Below are positions 12,220-23,720 of a stretch of DNA of 64,000 bases, piece after piece. The translations under genes were made by a program, and so were the position numbers. How positions within the stretch are numbered: position 1 is the stretch's first letter; every line of letters starts with the position of its first letter. Under the pieces are notes generated by a model. That model was not told where the DNA came from. It did no database searches and worked only from the letters and a program-made list of their open reading frames with translations. Source of the DNA: Entomortierella parvispora (Eukaryota > Mortierellomycota > Mortierellomycetes > Mortierellales > Mortierellaceae); NCBI GenBank assembly GCA_963573315.1, contig OY752141.1, positions 1,178,001 through 1,242,000 on the forward strand, written 5' to 3'.

Positions 12220-13135
12220 CTGAAGTGCAAAATAGTCAAGGATGACAATGCAATCTCTTTCACCAGTGTTGACGCGAAAATGCTCACCCTCTGGCGTGTT
12301 TCAATTAAAGACGACGGCGTCAACGGCCTTACCTTTGATCTCGACCTCCAGCCTGAAAAGACGAAGCTCAGGGTGACAGTAAAGCTTTCTAAAGTTTTTG
12401 ATTCCGAATTGCCCAAGAAAACAATCCACATCATCGTAGAGCGACTTCCAGCAGGTACAGTAAACGGCCTTGCTTGACATTCTGTTTCCTGGGCGTGGCT
12501 CATGGCACAAATTATGCTCCGATATAGCCTCTGATATAGCTCATACTCTAACTCCCGCTCGAGCCTCCAGTCTAATCCGGGCAGGCCCATCATCTTTGGG
12601 ATGATTGTCGTCCCCGCACGCCACTGTCAGGTAAGTCAATCGCATTACCATTTAATTGGCGCACCACATAAATTCCGCGTCTTTTTAGTATTCGCGTGCC
12701 GATGTCTGATCAAATAGAGCAATGTTGGCTCGTTTTCGTTTCATTCAACTAGAAGAGGAATGGCGCCAGCATATTTTACAGATTGAGAACAAGTTCTTTG
12801 CACCTGATACGAGCATTTACACAGGCCTCATCAAGCTCGTCAAAGGTGGTGCGAACATTCCGATAACAGGGGGAACGCTAGGCTGTCTGCCGTTTGTTCA
12901 GCCCCGTGCCGGCGGGAAAATGAACCAGCCAAGTCTCCTGTTTCCTACCAGAATCGATCGAGACACAGGAACCTCCCAGCACTGCCGACAGAGCGCTCGA
13001 AAGGAGTCGTGGTCGAGCGATTCTTTTATTACCGCTCTTCGGTGTCAAACCAGGACAGCAATCGAGATGCTCTCCAAGAATTGGGGTTTTTATTTTAATG
13101 CAGGTGGAACAGACATGTCACTTTTGGCTTCATAA
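12220..13135 (+). pseudogene. Crinkler (CRN)-type effector gene, broken
   Basis: Two plus-strand blocks match the order of fungal Crinkler proteins. At 12220-12477 a ubiquitin-like N-terminal block contains DAKMLTLWRVSI, then TVKLSKVFDSELPKKTIHII, and ends at a stop after the usual variable linker. At about 12722-13135 a second block contains DTSIYTGLIKLVKG, GKMNQPSLLF and TAIEMLSKNWGFYFNAGGTD. In the family the last motif directly follows a P-loop (GxxGxGKT). Here the frame breaks before it, and the expected Gly/Lys P-loop residues are missing between the segment in the other frame (around 13025-13050) and TRTAIEM. A possible intron lies at about 12631-12689 (gtaagt...ttttag). Downstream sequence stops being coding at 13135. 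CRN proteins are secreted or nuclear effectors or NTPase-fused modules in oomycetes and some fungi. The family call rests on remembered motifs. Confidence 0.6.
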
Positions 13136-13332
13136 ACAAGCAAGTTACACTGGTACAGAATTTTTATTGGTATATGAGTAGAGTAGATCTGTTGCGAAGG
13201 TAGGAGAGGGGGGGAATAAGAGGGTTGGCGAAGAACAAAAAATATACATCTCTTACAGACTCCGTCCCCCCTGAGGCACTATCAGATATTGCGCCTTTTC
13301 ATTATTTTTTCTTTCTTTTTCAACCTTTTTTT

Positions 13333-14835
13333 CTATGCAGGAGTCTTGACTTCTTCCAAGCTCTCCACGCTCTGGGTGCCCGAGTTGGCCTCTCCGATCT
13401 CGACCGAAGTGTCAACAGCGCTCTTGCTGTCCATGTGACCGTAACAGGTCTCGCCCAGTTCTGCAATATCCAAGCCCGAGTGCTCATGTTCTGCCTCGGC
13501 GCGCAAGTTCAATCCTGGGATCTTGTTCATGATGATCAAGATCAAGTACGTGACACAGAAGGACCAAGCCATACCGGCGCTCGAGTCTGCCAATTGGTAA
13601 CCGACCTGGATCCAGTGGCCATCCAACCACCCTCCGGGGATGACTGTCACACCGTCCAAACCTGCAATCTTGGCCTGAGCAAACACGCCCGTCAACAGGT
13701 TACCGACAACACCGCCGACACCGTGGACGGCAAAGACATCAAACGCATCATCGTACTTGAGGTAGTGCTTCAGACGCACAGCCAGGTTACAGGCAACCGC
13801 GCCCAAGAAACCAATGGCGACGCTGGAAGCAGGGCTGACGAATCCAGAGGCGGGGGTGATGGCGACCAAACCGGCGACGGCGCCTGAGCAGAATCCGAGG
13901 ACGGACAACTTGCGATCATGACGGTAATCCAGCAGGACCCAAGTCAGACCCGCAGTCGAGGCAGCCAAGTTGGTGACGACACAGGCCATGGCTGCGCGCA
14001 AGTTGGCGGAAAGAGCTGAACCACCGTTGAAGCCGAACCAACCAAACCAAATGAAGCAGGTACCGATCACGACGTTGCTCATCGAGTGAGGGCGGAAATC
14101 CTTTTGGTCACCGGAACGCTTGCCCAAGACCAAAGCGTAGGCCAAGGCAGCAGCACCAGAAGAGATGTGGACAGGGGTACCACCCGCGAAATCGAGACCA
14201 CCCATGACAGCGCTCCAGCCATTGCCACTCCAGGTCCAGCAGGCAATGAAATCGTAAACGAATGTTGACCACAAAAAGATAAACACTAGTGTCGGCACGA
14301 TACGACCACGCTCGGCCGCAGCTCCGATGGCCAGGGCTGGGGTCAGGGCTGCGAACATGCATTGGAAGATCATGAAGACTAAATCGGGAATCTTGGGGTT
14401 GCCGACTGAGGGTTGGTCAAGAACGCCACGGAAGAAAGCGTTCTCAAAGTTGCCAATGAGCTTGCCGCCTGTTTTACTGAATGCGAGGGAGTAGCCGAAC
14501 AAAAACCACTAAGAGCCATGAAGTCATGAATGAAAGGAAGTGTTGGGTGAGTAAGAGGGTCTGTCTCGTCAACATGATCTCACTTTGTCACACTCTGAAT
14601 CTCGCTGTGGGGATGAGAGAGTTGCGCAATTTACCTGAACAGAGACCACTGCGATGGAACAGCAGGAGAGCATGATCAGCGAGAGTGCGTTCTTGGAACG
14701 GGCCATGCCCGAGTAAAAGTAACCAATGCCTGGAATCATGAGCCAGACCAAGGCAGTTGAGGCCAGGGTCCAGGCAATATCTCCGGCATCGTATTGTGAG
14801 CCGATGGGGACGGGAGCAGGATCAGTCGCGTTCAT
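13333..14835 (-). CDS. Mep/Amt ammonium transporter
   Basis: Two exons (14835-14635 and 14508-13333) encode 458 residues, the normal length for the Amt/Mep/Rh family of ammonium channels in the plasma membrane. The intron (gtaaat...cttag) joins VVSVQ to WFLFGYSLAFS, a family hallmark. Other landmarks are the N-terminal segment IPGIGYFYSGMARSKNALS, the signature region DFAGGTPVHISSGAAAL and FAVHGVGGVVGNLLTG. Both pore histidines (PVH and AVH) are present, as in Mep2-type transceptors rather than Mep1/3-type proteins, which have Glu at the first site. The C-terminal cytosolic tail contains GLDIAELGE, the conserved gating helix, then about 35 Ser/Glu-rich residues that could be phosphorylated. 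A TATA box lies about 235 bases upstream. Transcription is probably induced by nitrogen limitation, as in relatives, but no clear regulator site was proven. Confidence 0.95.
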
Positions 14836-16771
14836 GGTGTTGTATTGTCGACAGGTGGCAGAGAGGAAAGATTAGTTAAACGGAAGAAAAGGAGTGAGAA
14901 GGTGAAAAGAGAGAGAGAGACCAAAACACCAGAACCGGTGAAGATCAAAGGAATAAGAGTGAAGGGAAAGAAGAGAAGGAGGAGGGATGAACTATCGCAG
15001 CAGATTTGGTGGGTGTGAGAGTTGTAGGAGAAAAAAAAAGAGAAAGGGGGGAGGAAGGCAGTGCCTCTATTTATAAGGGAACCGTCGCAGATTCTCGGAA
15101 ACTGATTGAAGGCAAGAACAGACAGTCAGGCAGACAGATCACATCACCATCCGCTATCCATTATCCGTGTGCACCGTCGACTGTGTTCACCGATCTCTGT
15201 CGTGGTCAAGAACCCAGAGCGAGTTGCAAACAAACAAACAAAGGAAAGTCCAGGAAGATCGGAGCAAGGGCCAAAAGAGAAAACAAAAAATTAAAGCTTT
15301 TTGGCTGCGGGGTATGTGTCCAGGCGTGCAGGTGGTGAGGGCTCTAGTTTCTATCATTTTCCTCCTTTCCCTCCCTCCTCCTGCTCATATAGCGAGACAC
15401 CTGCTTCGAGCTCCCCCTTCTCTGACCTGGCCAAAAGCGCTCAGATCCTCTCCACAGCTGCAAGTTGCCAGTTGTGCATTCGTTAGTTGGACTAGTCTGG
15501 AATCTCGCCCTGTTATTTTCTCTCTCTTTTTCTCGTACTGCTTTCGTTGAAGAAAGGAATCGAGTCATGAAGCGCAGAGAAGAAAAGTAGGGTGTGTGTC
15601 GTATCTATGCATGTGCAGCAAACAGGCGAACAGAAACTGAAGCAGTGGTCGCATCAGTGGTCGCCATCGCAGAGCCAACAACAAACAAAGTAAACACGAC
15701 ATTCGACTGGACAGGGGGGACGAGAATCCTTATCACACCCCACTGTGGTAGACAGAAAAATAAAAATAAAAAAAAAGAGAGAGCAGCGGGCGCGAAACAC
15801 GCGTTTTCTCGCTCTTTTGCAGGGACCACAAGCCACCGCCGCTATCTTCGCAAGTTCGCACATGTCTCTGCCCCTCGTGATAAAGGACCAAGGACTCGAT
15901 TTTGGTGGCGCACTGTCTTTCTTGGTCTGTGTCACCGTCGGAATCATGATGCCAGATACGGCGATGTGAGGAGAGCAGGGCTCGTGTTCGCATTTTGTTC
16001 TATCTGCTCTCACTCTTTGTTGTTCCCTCCCTGTGTGCCTTTCTTTCTGTTCATTCGTTTGTCATCTGTGGTCTGGCCCTCTTTTTTCAGAGCAGACCCG
16101 GGGCTAGAGACATTGTGGACCTGTCTGTGGTCCTGGACACAAGCCTCGTGGTCGCTCTTCGTGGACAACAAAACCTTCAAAAGAATATCTCCGAGATGTT
16201 CCTTTCCTCTCCACTCTCTTTTCTGCAACAACTGCGGCTTTACCCCGCAAACTGCCTAATCAAGAAATAATGGCAGTGTTTATCCTTGTCCTACCCCTCT
16301 TCTTTCCTTGTTCCCGATCGCTGGCCATTTTACTCTCTCTTTCTCTTAATCACTGGCGCTGAGGCGTGTTTCTCTTGACAGCTGCACACATCACAACATC
16401 CAAAACAACAACAACCTCACCTCCTAAACACGCTGTGCTCAAAAACATTCCCTTCCATAAACCTTCTCATTTCTTCCCCTCTGACTCTCAGTTGTGCCAT
16501 CGGCTAGTGTGTCATCATCCTGCCTGTCAACAATCCCATCTCATTGCTTCTCGTTGGCCCATCTCCTTTTCTTTAAGCTGAAATGTGGCCCATGTGTTTG
16601 AAGCAAAGTATTATTGTGCTCCGCTGCAGCGTTGCCACACCAGTGGACGCGCTTCAATTGTGGAGAATGAAACCATCGCATCGTTCATGGGTGGACAGCT
16701 TTATCTGCATTGCTAAAGATGATATGAGTTTTTTAATGACAGTATGACACTATGATGAAAATGGTAGCTTT
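14836..16771. promoter_or_regulatory. Upstream region of the ammonium transporter and 3' flank of the ABC transporter
   Basis: About 1.9 kb without a supportable gene. The part near 14836-15060 is purine-rich on the plus strand, which is the pyrimidine-rich leader of the minus-strand transporter. The longest open frame (15594-16259, plus) has scattered composition and no domain, so it is not annotated. Confidence 0.4.
15068..15075 (-). promoter_or_regulatory. TATA box of the ammonium transporter
   Basis: The minus strand reads TATAAATA, a near-consensus TATA box, about 235 bases before the start codon at 14835. The flanking sequence is GC-richer, as is usual around a TATA element. Confidence 0.5.
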
Positions 16772-19700
16772 CTAAGCGACCGTGCTTCCAGCAGCGGCGC
16801 TTGCGGCCCGCCTTTTGCTCTCTGCAACGCGGACCATCTCCTGGAGGACATCGAGTTCTCCAGAGCGCTCGCACATTTCCCTGAAATGAGTCTTGGACTT
16901 CAAGAGATTCGCTGGCGTGTCATATTCCAAGACCTCACCATGATCCAAGACCAACACCTTGTCGTACAAGATAATCGTGTTCAATCGATGGGCAATGCAG
17001 ATCACCGTCGAGTTCTCAAACTCCTGCTGGATAGCCGATTGGATAGCCTTGTCCGTTGCAAAATCCACCGACGCTGTAGCCTCGTCCATGACAATGATCT
17101 TGGAGTTGCGAAGGAGTGCTCGGGCCATACAAAGCAATTGACGTTGGCCCTGTGAAAAGTTGGATCCGCCCTCGCTCACTGGGTTATCTAAACTTGAGAA
17201 CGAGATGTGGTTCTTTCCTTCAACAACAGCAGTGGCCACGGCCGTGCTGCTATTTCCAGAGCTCGTCTCTGCTGCCTCATTCACACTGTTGGCAGATGAT
17301 GATTCTTGGCTACCATGATGGCTGACCAGGTGGACACGCTGAAGAGCCTCCCAGAGGTCTCCATCCTCGTGATCATTGAAAGGATCCAAGTTTGAGCGAA
17401 TCTAAAAGAGAAAAAAAGAGGATACAGAAGCCCAATATTAGTCATGAATTTCCACAAAGATAGCGGTGATCAATCCCATAGTCGATTTTTTTGAAAAAAG
17501 AAAAACTTACGGTTCCAGTAAAAAGCATTGGGTCCTGGGGGATAATGGTCAGGCGCGAACGGAGATCATCCAATCCAATGTCGCCAATGTTGATACCATC
17601 GATGTGAATGCTTCCTGCAACAGGCTCCACAAAGCGGAAAAGTGACAAGGCCAATGTACTCTTTCCAGATCCAGTTCTTCCAACAACACCGACTTTCTGG
17701 CGAGGCTCGACAGAAAATGAAATGCCCCTAAGAACCGTCTCGAGATCAGGAGCATACTTCAGCTCCAAGTCCTTGACCTCAATGCTTCCACCAGTGGGCC
17801 ATGCAGCTGGGGGACGACGACCCTCCACAATCGCAGGTGGCTCCTGAGCCATGGTAGTATATTCTGTAATACGCTCGATAGCGTTCAGCTCCATCTCAAT
17901 CTGAGTATAGTCGCGGACCAAAAAGTTGACCAACGCCACAAACTCGAGAGCGTACGTCAATGCCAAACCGGCAGTTCCGGCATCAATTCCAATGGGGTTC
18001 ATCAAGATGAAGATACCAGATGAAAGGGCCACAATTCCTCCAATCGAATCCGAGCGCACTGACAACCAACGGTTAGCAATCCAAAGGAAGTAGAATGGTC
18101 GGTTGCTGTCGTCAATCTTGGCCAACAGGTCTCCCATGAATCGGCTCTGTTCACTGAAGGCACGGATAGTGGCAACACCAGCCAAGGTCTCACCGAACAT
18201 CGAGTAGATAGGTGAACGCGAGACAGAGTGCAAACGTTTGAGCTCTCTGGAGGAGCTAATATACTTCTTTCCAACCGCCACATATGCAACCGAGATGATG
18301 GCTGCGACGACAATAAACATTGGGGTAATGTACGCCAACACAATGATGATCGAGCTCACGGCCATGATCAGCTGCAAGAGTTGAGAACAGTTTCCAGCAA
18401 TCGAGCCATCGACAGTCTCAAAATCGTTCGAGAATCGGTTCATGATACGGCCAACTGGAGTGGTGTCAAAGAATCGGAGGGGAGCACGGACAACGGCGAT
18501 GAGCAACTTCTTGTAGAGCAAGCGAGCAGCTCGGAGAGAACCAAAGAGGACGACAATCGTTTGGCAGATATGAACCAAACTGGCGCTAGCGGAAATCAAA
18601 GCATAGATAAGCAGATAGTAGTCGGTGCTGTGCTTCTCAGGACGGCCCATCAGATAGTTATCGCCAAGACCCAATGAAGACAGGGTCTGGTTTGTCACGG
18701 ATTGAGCAGGATCGTAGAGGCTGCTCTGAGTTTCGTATCCTTGGTTATCAGTGTAGACGGCGGATGAAGCGAATTGCTTGGATGCAGTACCCATGACAGT
18801 GTAAATGTTGGAGAACATGAATTGGGTCAAAGACTCGGGGGCATACGAGTTGGCCCACTCACGAACCCAAAGAGACTCGGAAACCTCGACCATACGAGTA
18901 AGACCAAAGACCAAAATCAAAGAGAGCCAGAAAATAGCTCCACCGGCAGCAGAGGCATAGACCATGTAGATGGACCACTTGACACGACCTTCTTGACGGG
19001 CTTCCTCCAGCACCAACTTCTTGGCATCCTTGGCAGGGGCAGCGGGCTCTTCTTGGGCCTTGAGACTCTTGGAGGTTGACTTTCTATGCAGACGAGGCTT
19101 GCCGATCGAGCTCGAAGATCCAATCTCATCATCACCCACAGTTTCGGCATCTGAGGACTCGTTGCTCTTGTCCTCATCCTCTTCCAAGACCTGAGACAGT
19201 GTTCCTTGCTCACGCAGTTGCTGGACAGATCCCTGGAGAGCAATAACACCATTGCTCATCAACACAATGTGCTTGGCGGTAGGAATGCAAAGACGGACAT
19301 GATGGGTGACCAGAATACAGGTGCGGTTTGCCATGATGGATCCAGTCAAGCACTTTTCGTGGATATGTTCAGCAGTGTGGGCATCAACAGCAGAAAGACA
19401 GTCGTCCAGCAATACGTGACGGGAGCGGGAGTAGATGGCGCGGGCCAGAGAAACACGCTGCTTCTGACCTCCAGAAAGAGTGATACCCTTCTCTCCGATC
19501 TCTGTCTGATCTCCATCCTCCAGAATTTCCAAATCGCGTTTCAATGCGCACACATCAAGAACTTGGTTGTATCGGTCCTCCTCATACTTGCTTCCGAACA
19601 AGATGTTGTCGCGAATAGAGGCGTTCTGAAGCCAGGCTTGCTGAGAAACATATGCAACACCGTCGTTGACCAATCCTGTGGTAGGGTCAAATTCCTTGGC

Positions 19701-22700
19701 ACCATTCAAAGGCAGGCGGGGAAGGTAGATGTGTCCAGTCAAAACATCCATCTCTCCCAACATAGCCAACAAAAGCGAGGTCTTTCCTGATCCGGTGGGT
19801 CCACAAACAATTGAGAGCTCTCCGACTGGGAAGGAAACATTAATGTTCCTCAAGATGAACTGGTCAGTATCCTCCGTGCGAACCTCTTCAACTGCATTGG
19901 CCGCAGTTGCAGGCGTTTTGGCACTCTCAGAAGTCCACCACTGAGCGTTAAGTCCCTCCATTCCGATCTGGGGTGCACCGTTGGTAGACTTTTGGCCATT
20001 CACAAAGACGTCCTTGATGTTGGGCTCATTCAAATAGTCGGAAATACGACCCAAACTGACACTAGCGTTGGTCAAGGCCATGTAGACGGCAGGCAAACCG
20101 TTCAGAGGGGCCTTCAGGCGGTTGAACAGGACCATGGCAGTGAAGGCAACGGCAGAGGTAAATTCTCCATTCTGAAGCTTGACGTAGCAGAAGAAACTGG
20201 AGAGAGTAACCAACAGCGGCGACGAGAACCAGACCAACTGAAACAGGATGGTGTTCTTGTAGACTATAAGAACAATTTAATCCGTCGCAATTAGTGTCAT
20301 ATAAAGTCGATATTTTTTGTTGGTAGTAAAATAAACGACAATTCCATGTTACGTACCATTGACCAACTTTTTGAGCTCAAACTCTCTTGCCTTCAAAATC
20401 TTCTCACTGAAAGACAACTCCCAGGCAAAGAACTTGATCATGCGGATTCCAGTAATAAGCTACAACAAAACAAGAAAAAACGTACACTCATCGTTAGATG
20501 ACTTCAAGAGAGTATTTACAGAGACAAGCAAGAGAAGAAAATCCTGCGTTACCTCTCCCATCAGGGTAACTCGGGCATCGCGAGCAGCTGACAATTCGCG
20601 CTGTCCCTTGGCATAGCGGGCACGGACAGCCTTGTTCACAGGGATGGTAATGACAAGAATCGACATTCCGACAAGAGAACTCCAGCCAATGAGATCGTAC
20701 AACAGATAGGTGCCGAGAGCGATACCAATGGGCGAGGAAACTCCAATGTGCCAAAAGTTGACCACACCAGAAACACGGACGGTATCGGTCGACATCAGGT
20801 TGACGACCTTTCCTGCACTAGCGGGAGCACTGCTCTTTGATTCATCCTTGCCTTTGCCGTCCTTGGAGGCCTCGCCGCTCTTTTTCTTGTCCACAAGACC
20901 ACTCATGTCTCTGCGAGTCAAGGTTTTGGCGTAAATCTCGGCATTCAAGAGCGCCATCATTGAGACGTTAATCTTGCGTCCCATGTAGAACATTTGAGAC
21001 TGGACAAGCGAACGCGAGACCTGGGCAACGAAAATGAGAATAACATAGGCGTACGCAACCTTGGGTGGCACAGTGGGATCGTTGACGTAGTTCAAAAACA
21101 GCTTCAGGAAGAAAGGCACCGAGAAATCCAAGCAAGTGGACATGACAACAAACGAGAACTGCCAGATGAAACTGATCAAGTTGAAACGAAGGATACGCTT
21201 GAGCAAGGACGACGACGATCTAGAATGTTTAAAGATCTAGTTAGACCGGGATGCACATGGATCAGGTTCGAATAGAAGGTCACCATTGGAAGACTGGATG
21301 GCATCATAGATCAAGAAGGGTCAGGGCCGCATCGCCGCGTTTATCCGGAGAGGACAAGGAAGGCAGCACAGACAGAGAGAACCTCAAAGGTGATGGACCG
21401 CTCCAAATGTAGCAGGGATTGAAGAAAAATGCCTCAATTGCTCACTGACAGGTGCGTTCTTTTTTTTCTTTTTGACAAGGAAGGTTGTGAGCCCTAGCGT
21501 ACCTGATGTTGCTGCTAAAAACTTGGAATTGAGACCAAACAGTGCGGGCACGGAGGATGGGCAACAGCTCTGGCAAATCTGAGGAGTTCAAGGTCTTGGT
21601 GCTGCCAATCTTGATGATATAGTTGAACCAGGAAAAGAACAACCAGGATGCATACGAAGCATAGGCCTCAGGACTCATGGCGTGCTTAGCCTAAGAGAAG
21701 AGAAGATGGTTCAACAGGGGACAATAGCAATAGGGTGGCGCGGAGGGTAAGTGAGAATTCAATTGACTGCGGGGATACATGAGCATAGGGGTGCCTCTGT
21801 TGGAACTCTAAAGTGGACGTTTTTTTCAAAGCTCTCGCAGCAACCATTGGCCACAAGGCAAGGAGGAGAGTGTGTCCACGAAGGAAAAAGAGTCCAAATG
21901 GGGCAAGTGTGAGCGCGTGTGCTTTGCAGCAGGCAGACAGAGAGGAAGGCGAGGGCGATAAGGTCTTCGGATTTTCCGTCCGACCTGTTGTCTTTTGCGC
22001 CATTCTCCCATCAACACCCCTCACCCTTTCGCCGCCTGTCCTCGGAGCACACGGCATACAACTCACTACACTGGCCCAATCGCGCAGCCGATTCCTCCTT
22101 TGCAAAATGCAAACACCCAAACTGTAAATAAACAATAAGCAGCAGAGCACAACACAACACACAACTTACGGAAGAATAGCCGTATCCATAGCGGTGCACA
22201 AAGTCAAAGTCGAGCTCTGCAGGCATCGTCAGCGCAATGGCCGCCAACACCAAAATTGTGGCCGCAGCTCCGAAAAAGATCCACATGTCCACGGGGTAGT
22301 GACCTCGGCCCTCGATGATCATGTCCACGCGGTTCCAAAACTCGTAGATCAACACTCCCAGAGTCGCGGTGTAGAACCATTGGAGAGGCTGGATGGCATT
22401 CACAAAACGGACACGATGGGTCATGACGGCGAGGAGAATCAACAGAGCCAGAGTCCAGCCGGCCAGCTGGATCGTGGGTGCAAAGATGCGCTGGAACAAG
22501 GTGCGGTCGGACGAGTCCTGAAGGGCGAGGATCAAAGACACGGCCACAAGGGCGGCAGGGATCAGAGAGAGAACAAAGAGTGCAACAGTGCGGATCTTGA
22601 TCTCTTTGGCTTTGGGCTGCTGGAGCGATGAGGAGGAAGTGCCGTCCTCGTTGGTGGACAGGCGGGTGTAGTCGAATGTGGATTTGCGGCGGGTGAGGAG

Positions 22701-22838
22701 AGAGGGGCTGGGACCGGCTGCCGACGGGTTAAGCTCTATATTGGACGACTTTGTGGCGAGGGTGCACACAGTGGCAGAGACGACAGTCAATGCAAAAGGC
22801 ACCGCGGCAAGGATGTGCATGGGCAGAATGTCCATCAT
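16772..22838 (-). CDS. ABCC/MRP-type full-length ABC transporter
   Basis: Six exons (22838-22170, 21690-21503, 21219-20553, 20459-20357, 20263-17511, 17401-16772) encode 1669 residues with every junction in frame. Order: an extra N-terminal membrane domain (TMD0) with about five hydrophobic segments, membrane domain 1, nucleotide-binding domain 1 (Walker A GPTGSGKT near residue 695, signature LSGGQ near 808, Walker [13 protein letters not shown]), an acidic/Ser-rich linker, membrane domain 2, and nucleotide-binding domain 2 (GRTGSGKS near 1402, signature FSQGQ near 1543, MDEATASVD near 1566). TMD0 plus this linker is the layout of MRP/Ycf1 proteins, which pump glutathione conjugates, metals or drugs into the vacuole or out of the cell. 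The signature of domain 2 is SQGQ rather than SGGQ, and a Ser/Ala/Val-rich insertion of about 45 residues sits between the Q-loop region and this signature. The substrate is unknown. Confidence 0.93.
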
Positions 22839-23720
22839 TATGGAATGCACGTCGACGTAAAGAGTCGATAACAGGAATGAGGGACGAAAGGAGAGGGGAG
22901 GGTCGGCAAGGCAAAAGGATAGCAAACAAAAGTCCCTTGCGATGCAGAAAGAGAGGTGGGGGAGAGGAAAGGGCAAAGAGCAAGAAGAAGAAGAACAAGA
23001 AGAAGAAGAAAAGGAAGAAAGAATCGCTGGAAGAACCGAAAATGCGTTGCACGCTGACAGAGCAATAACGTCGGTCCGGAGGGGTGTCTGTGTATGTCTG
23101 TGTGTGAAATCAGGAAATGTGTGAATGTGTTGTGTGCTCTTTTTTGGGACACTTTTTTTTTTTTTTTTTGTTTTTTTTGGTTCGTTCCGTTGCGCGGTCG
23201 TTTGTTCGCTTGTTCGCTGGGGCCCATCCTGTCCACCCCCCGCCCAGGCCCACCACATCCTTCCTCCATCTCTCTCGCACAGGGCACGCTCCAATCTACT
23301 GATCTACTTGCTACTGGCACTACGTATGTATCCATTCTTGATGGTCTTTGGATATCGGCTCAGCCCTCGGTAGGAGATTCACTCTCCTTTTCAAACCGCT
23401 GGATCTCGACCGCGCTGGTGTACGTGTCGACCTACCTGTCCACCTCCATCTGTCTCTCCAACTGGAACCAACTGTCATAGAATCACGTCGGTGCTCTGAG
23501 CGCACCCAGAGTGAAATAAAGGAACAACCAAAGGACACGCACGTCGCGCACTGCATTTGCTGCTGCGCACATGGATCAACTTCGCCCGCGGATGCACGTC
23601 TCGAGTGTATAACAAAAGCAGTCACACCTGTAAACAACTTTTGTTTTTTCTTTTTCATGGCGTCTCGTGCTCAGGTGCATCTCCATCACTACAACCTACA
23701 TCCCGCTGGATTGCATGACC
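22839..23720. promoter_or_regulatory. Divergent intergenic region between ABC transporter and REX1
   Basis: About 0.9 kb shared by two divergent genes. It contains an AAG/AAGAAG-rich tract near 22979-23030, TGTGTGTG near 23090-23105 and a T-rich run near 23150-23180. No supportable gene was found; the long overlapping frames here follow the low-complexity tracts. Confidence 0.4.

Noticed and set aside
15594..16259. 221-codon plus-strand open frame upstream of the ABC transporter end
   Set aside because: It has no domain and no splice or start context, overlaps frames on the other strand, and its composition looks random.
21220..21502. tRNA-like T-loop sequence GGTTCGAAT near 21264
   Set aside because: It lies in an ABC-transporter intron, and no matching acceptor, D or anticodon stems could be found.
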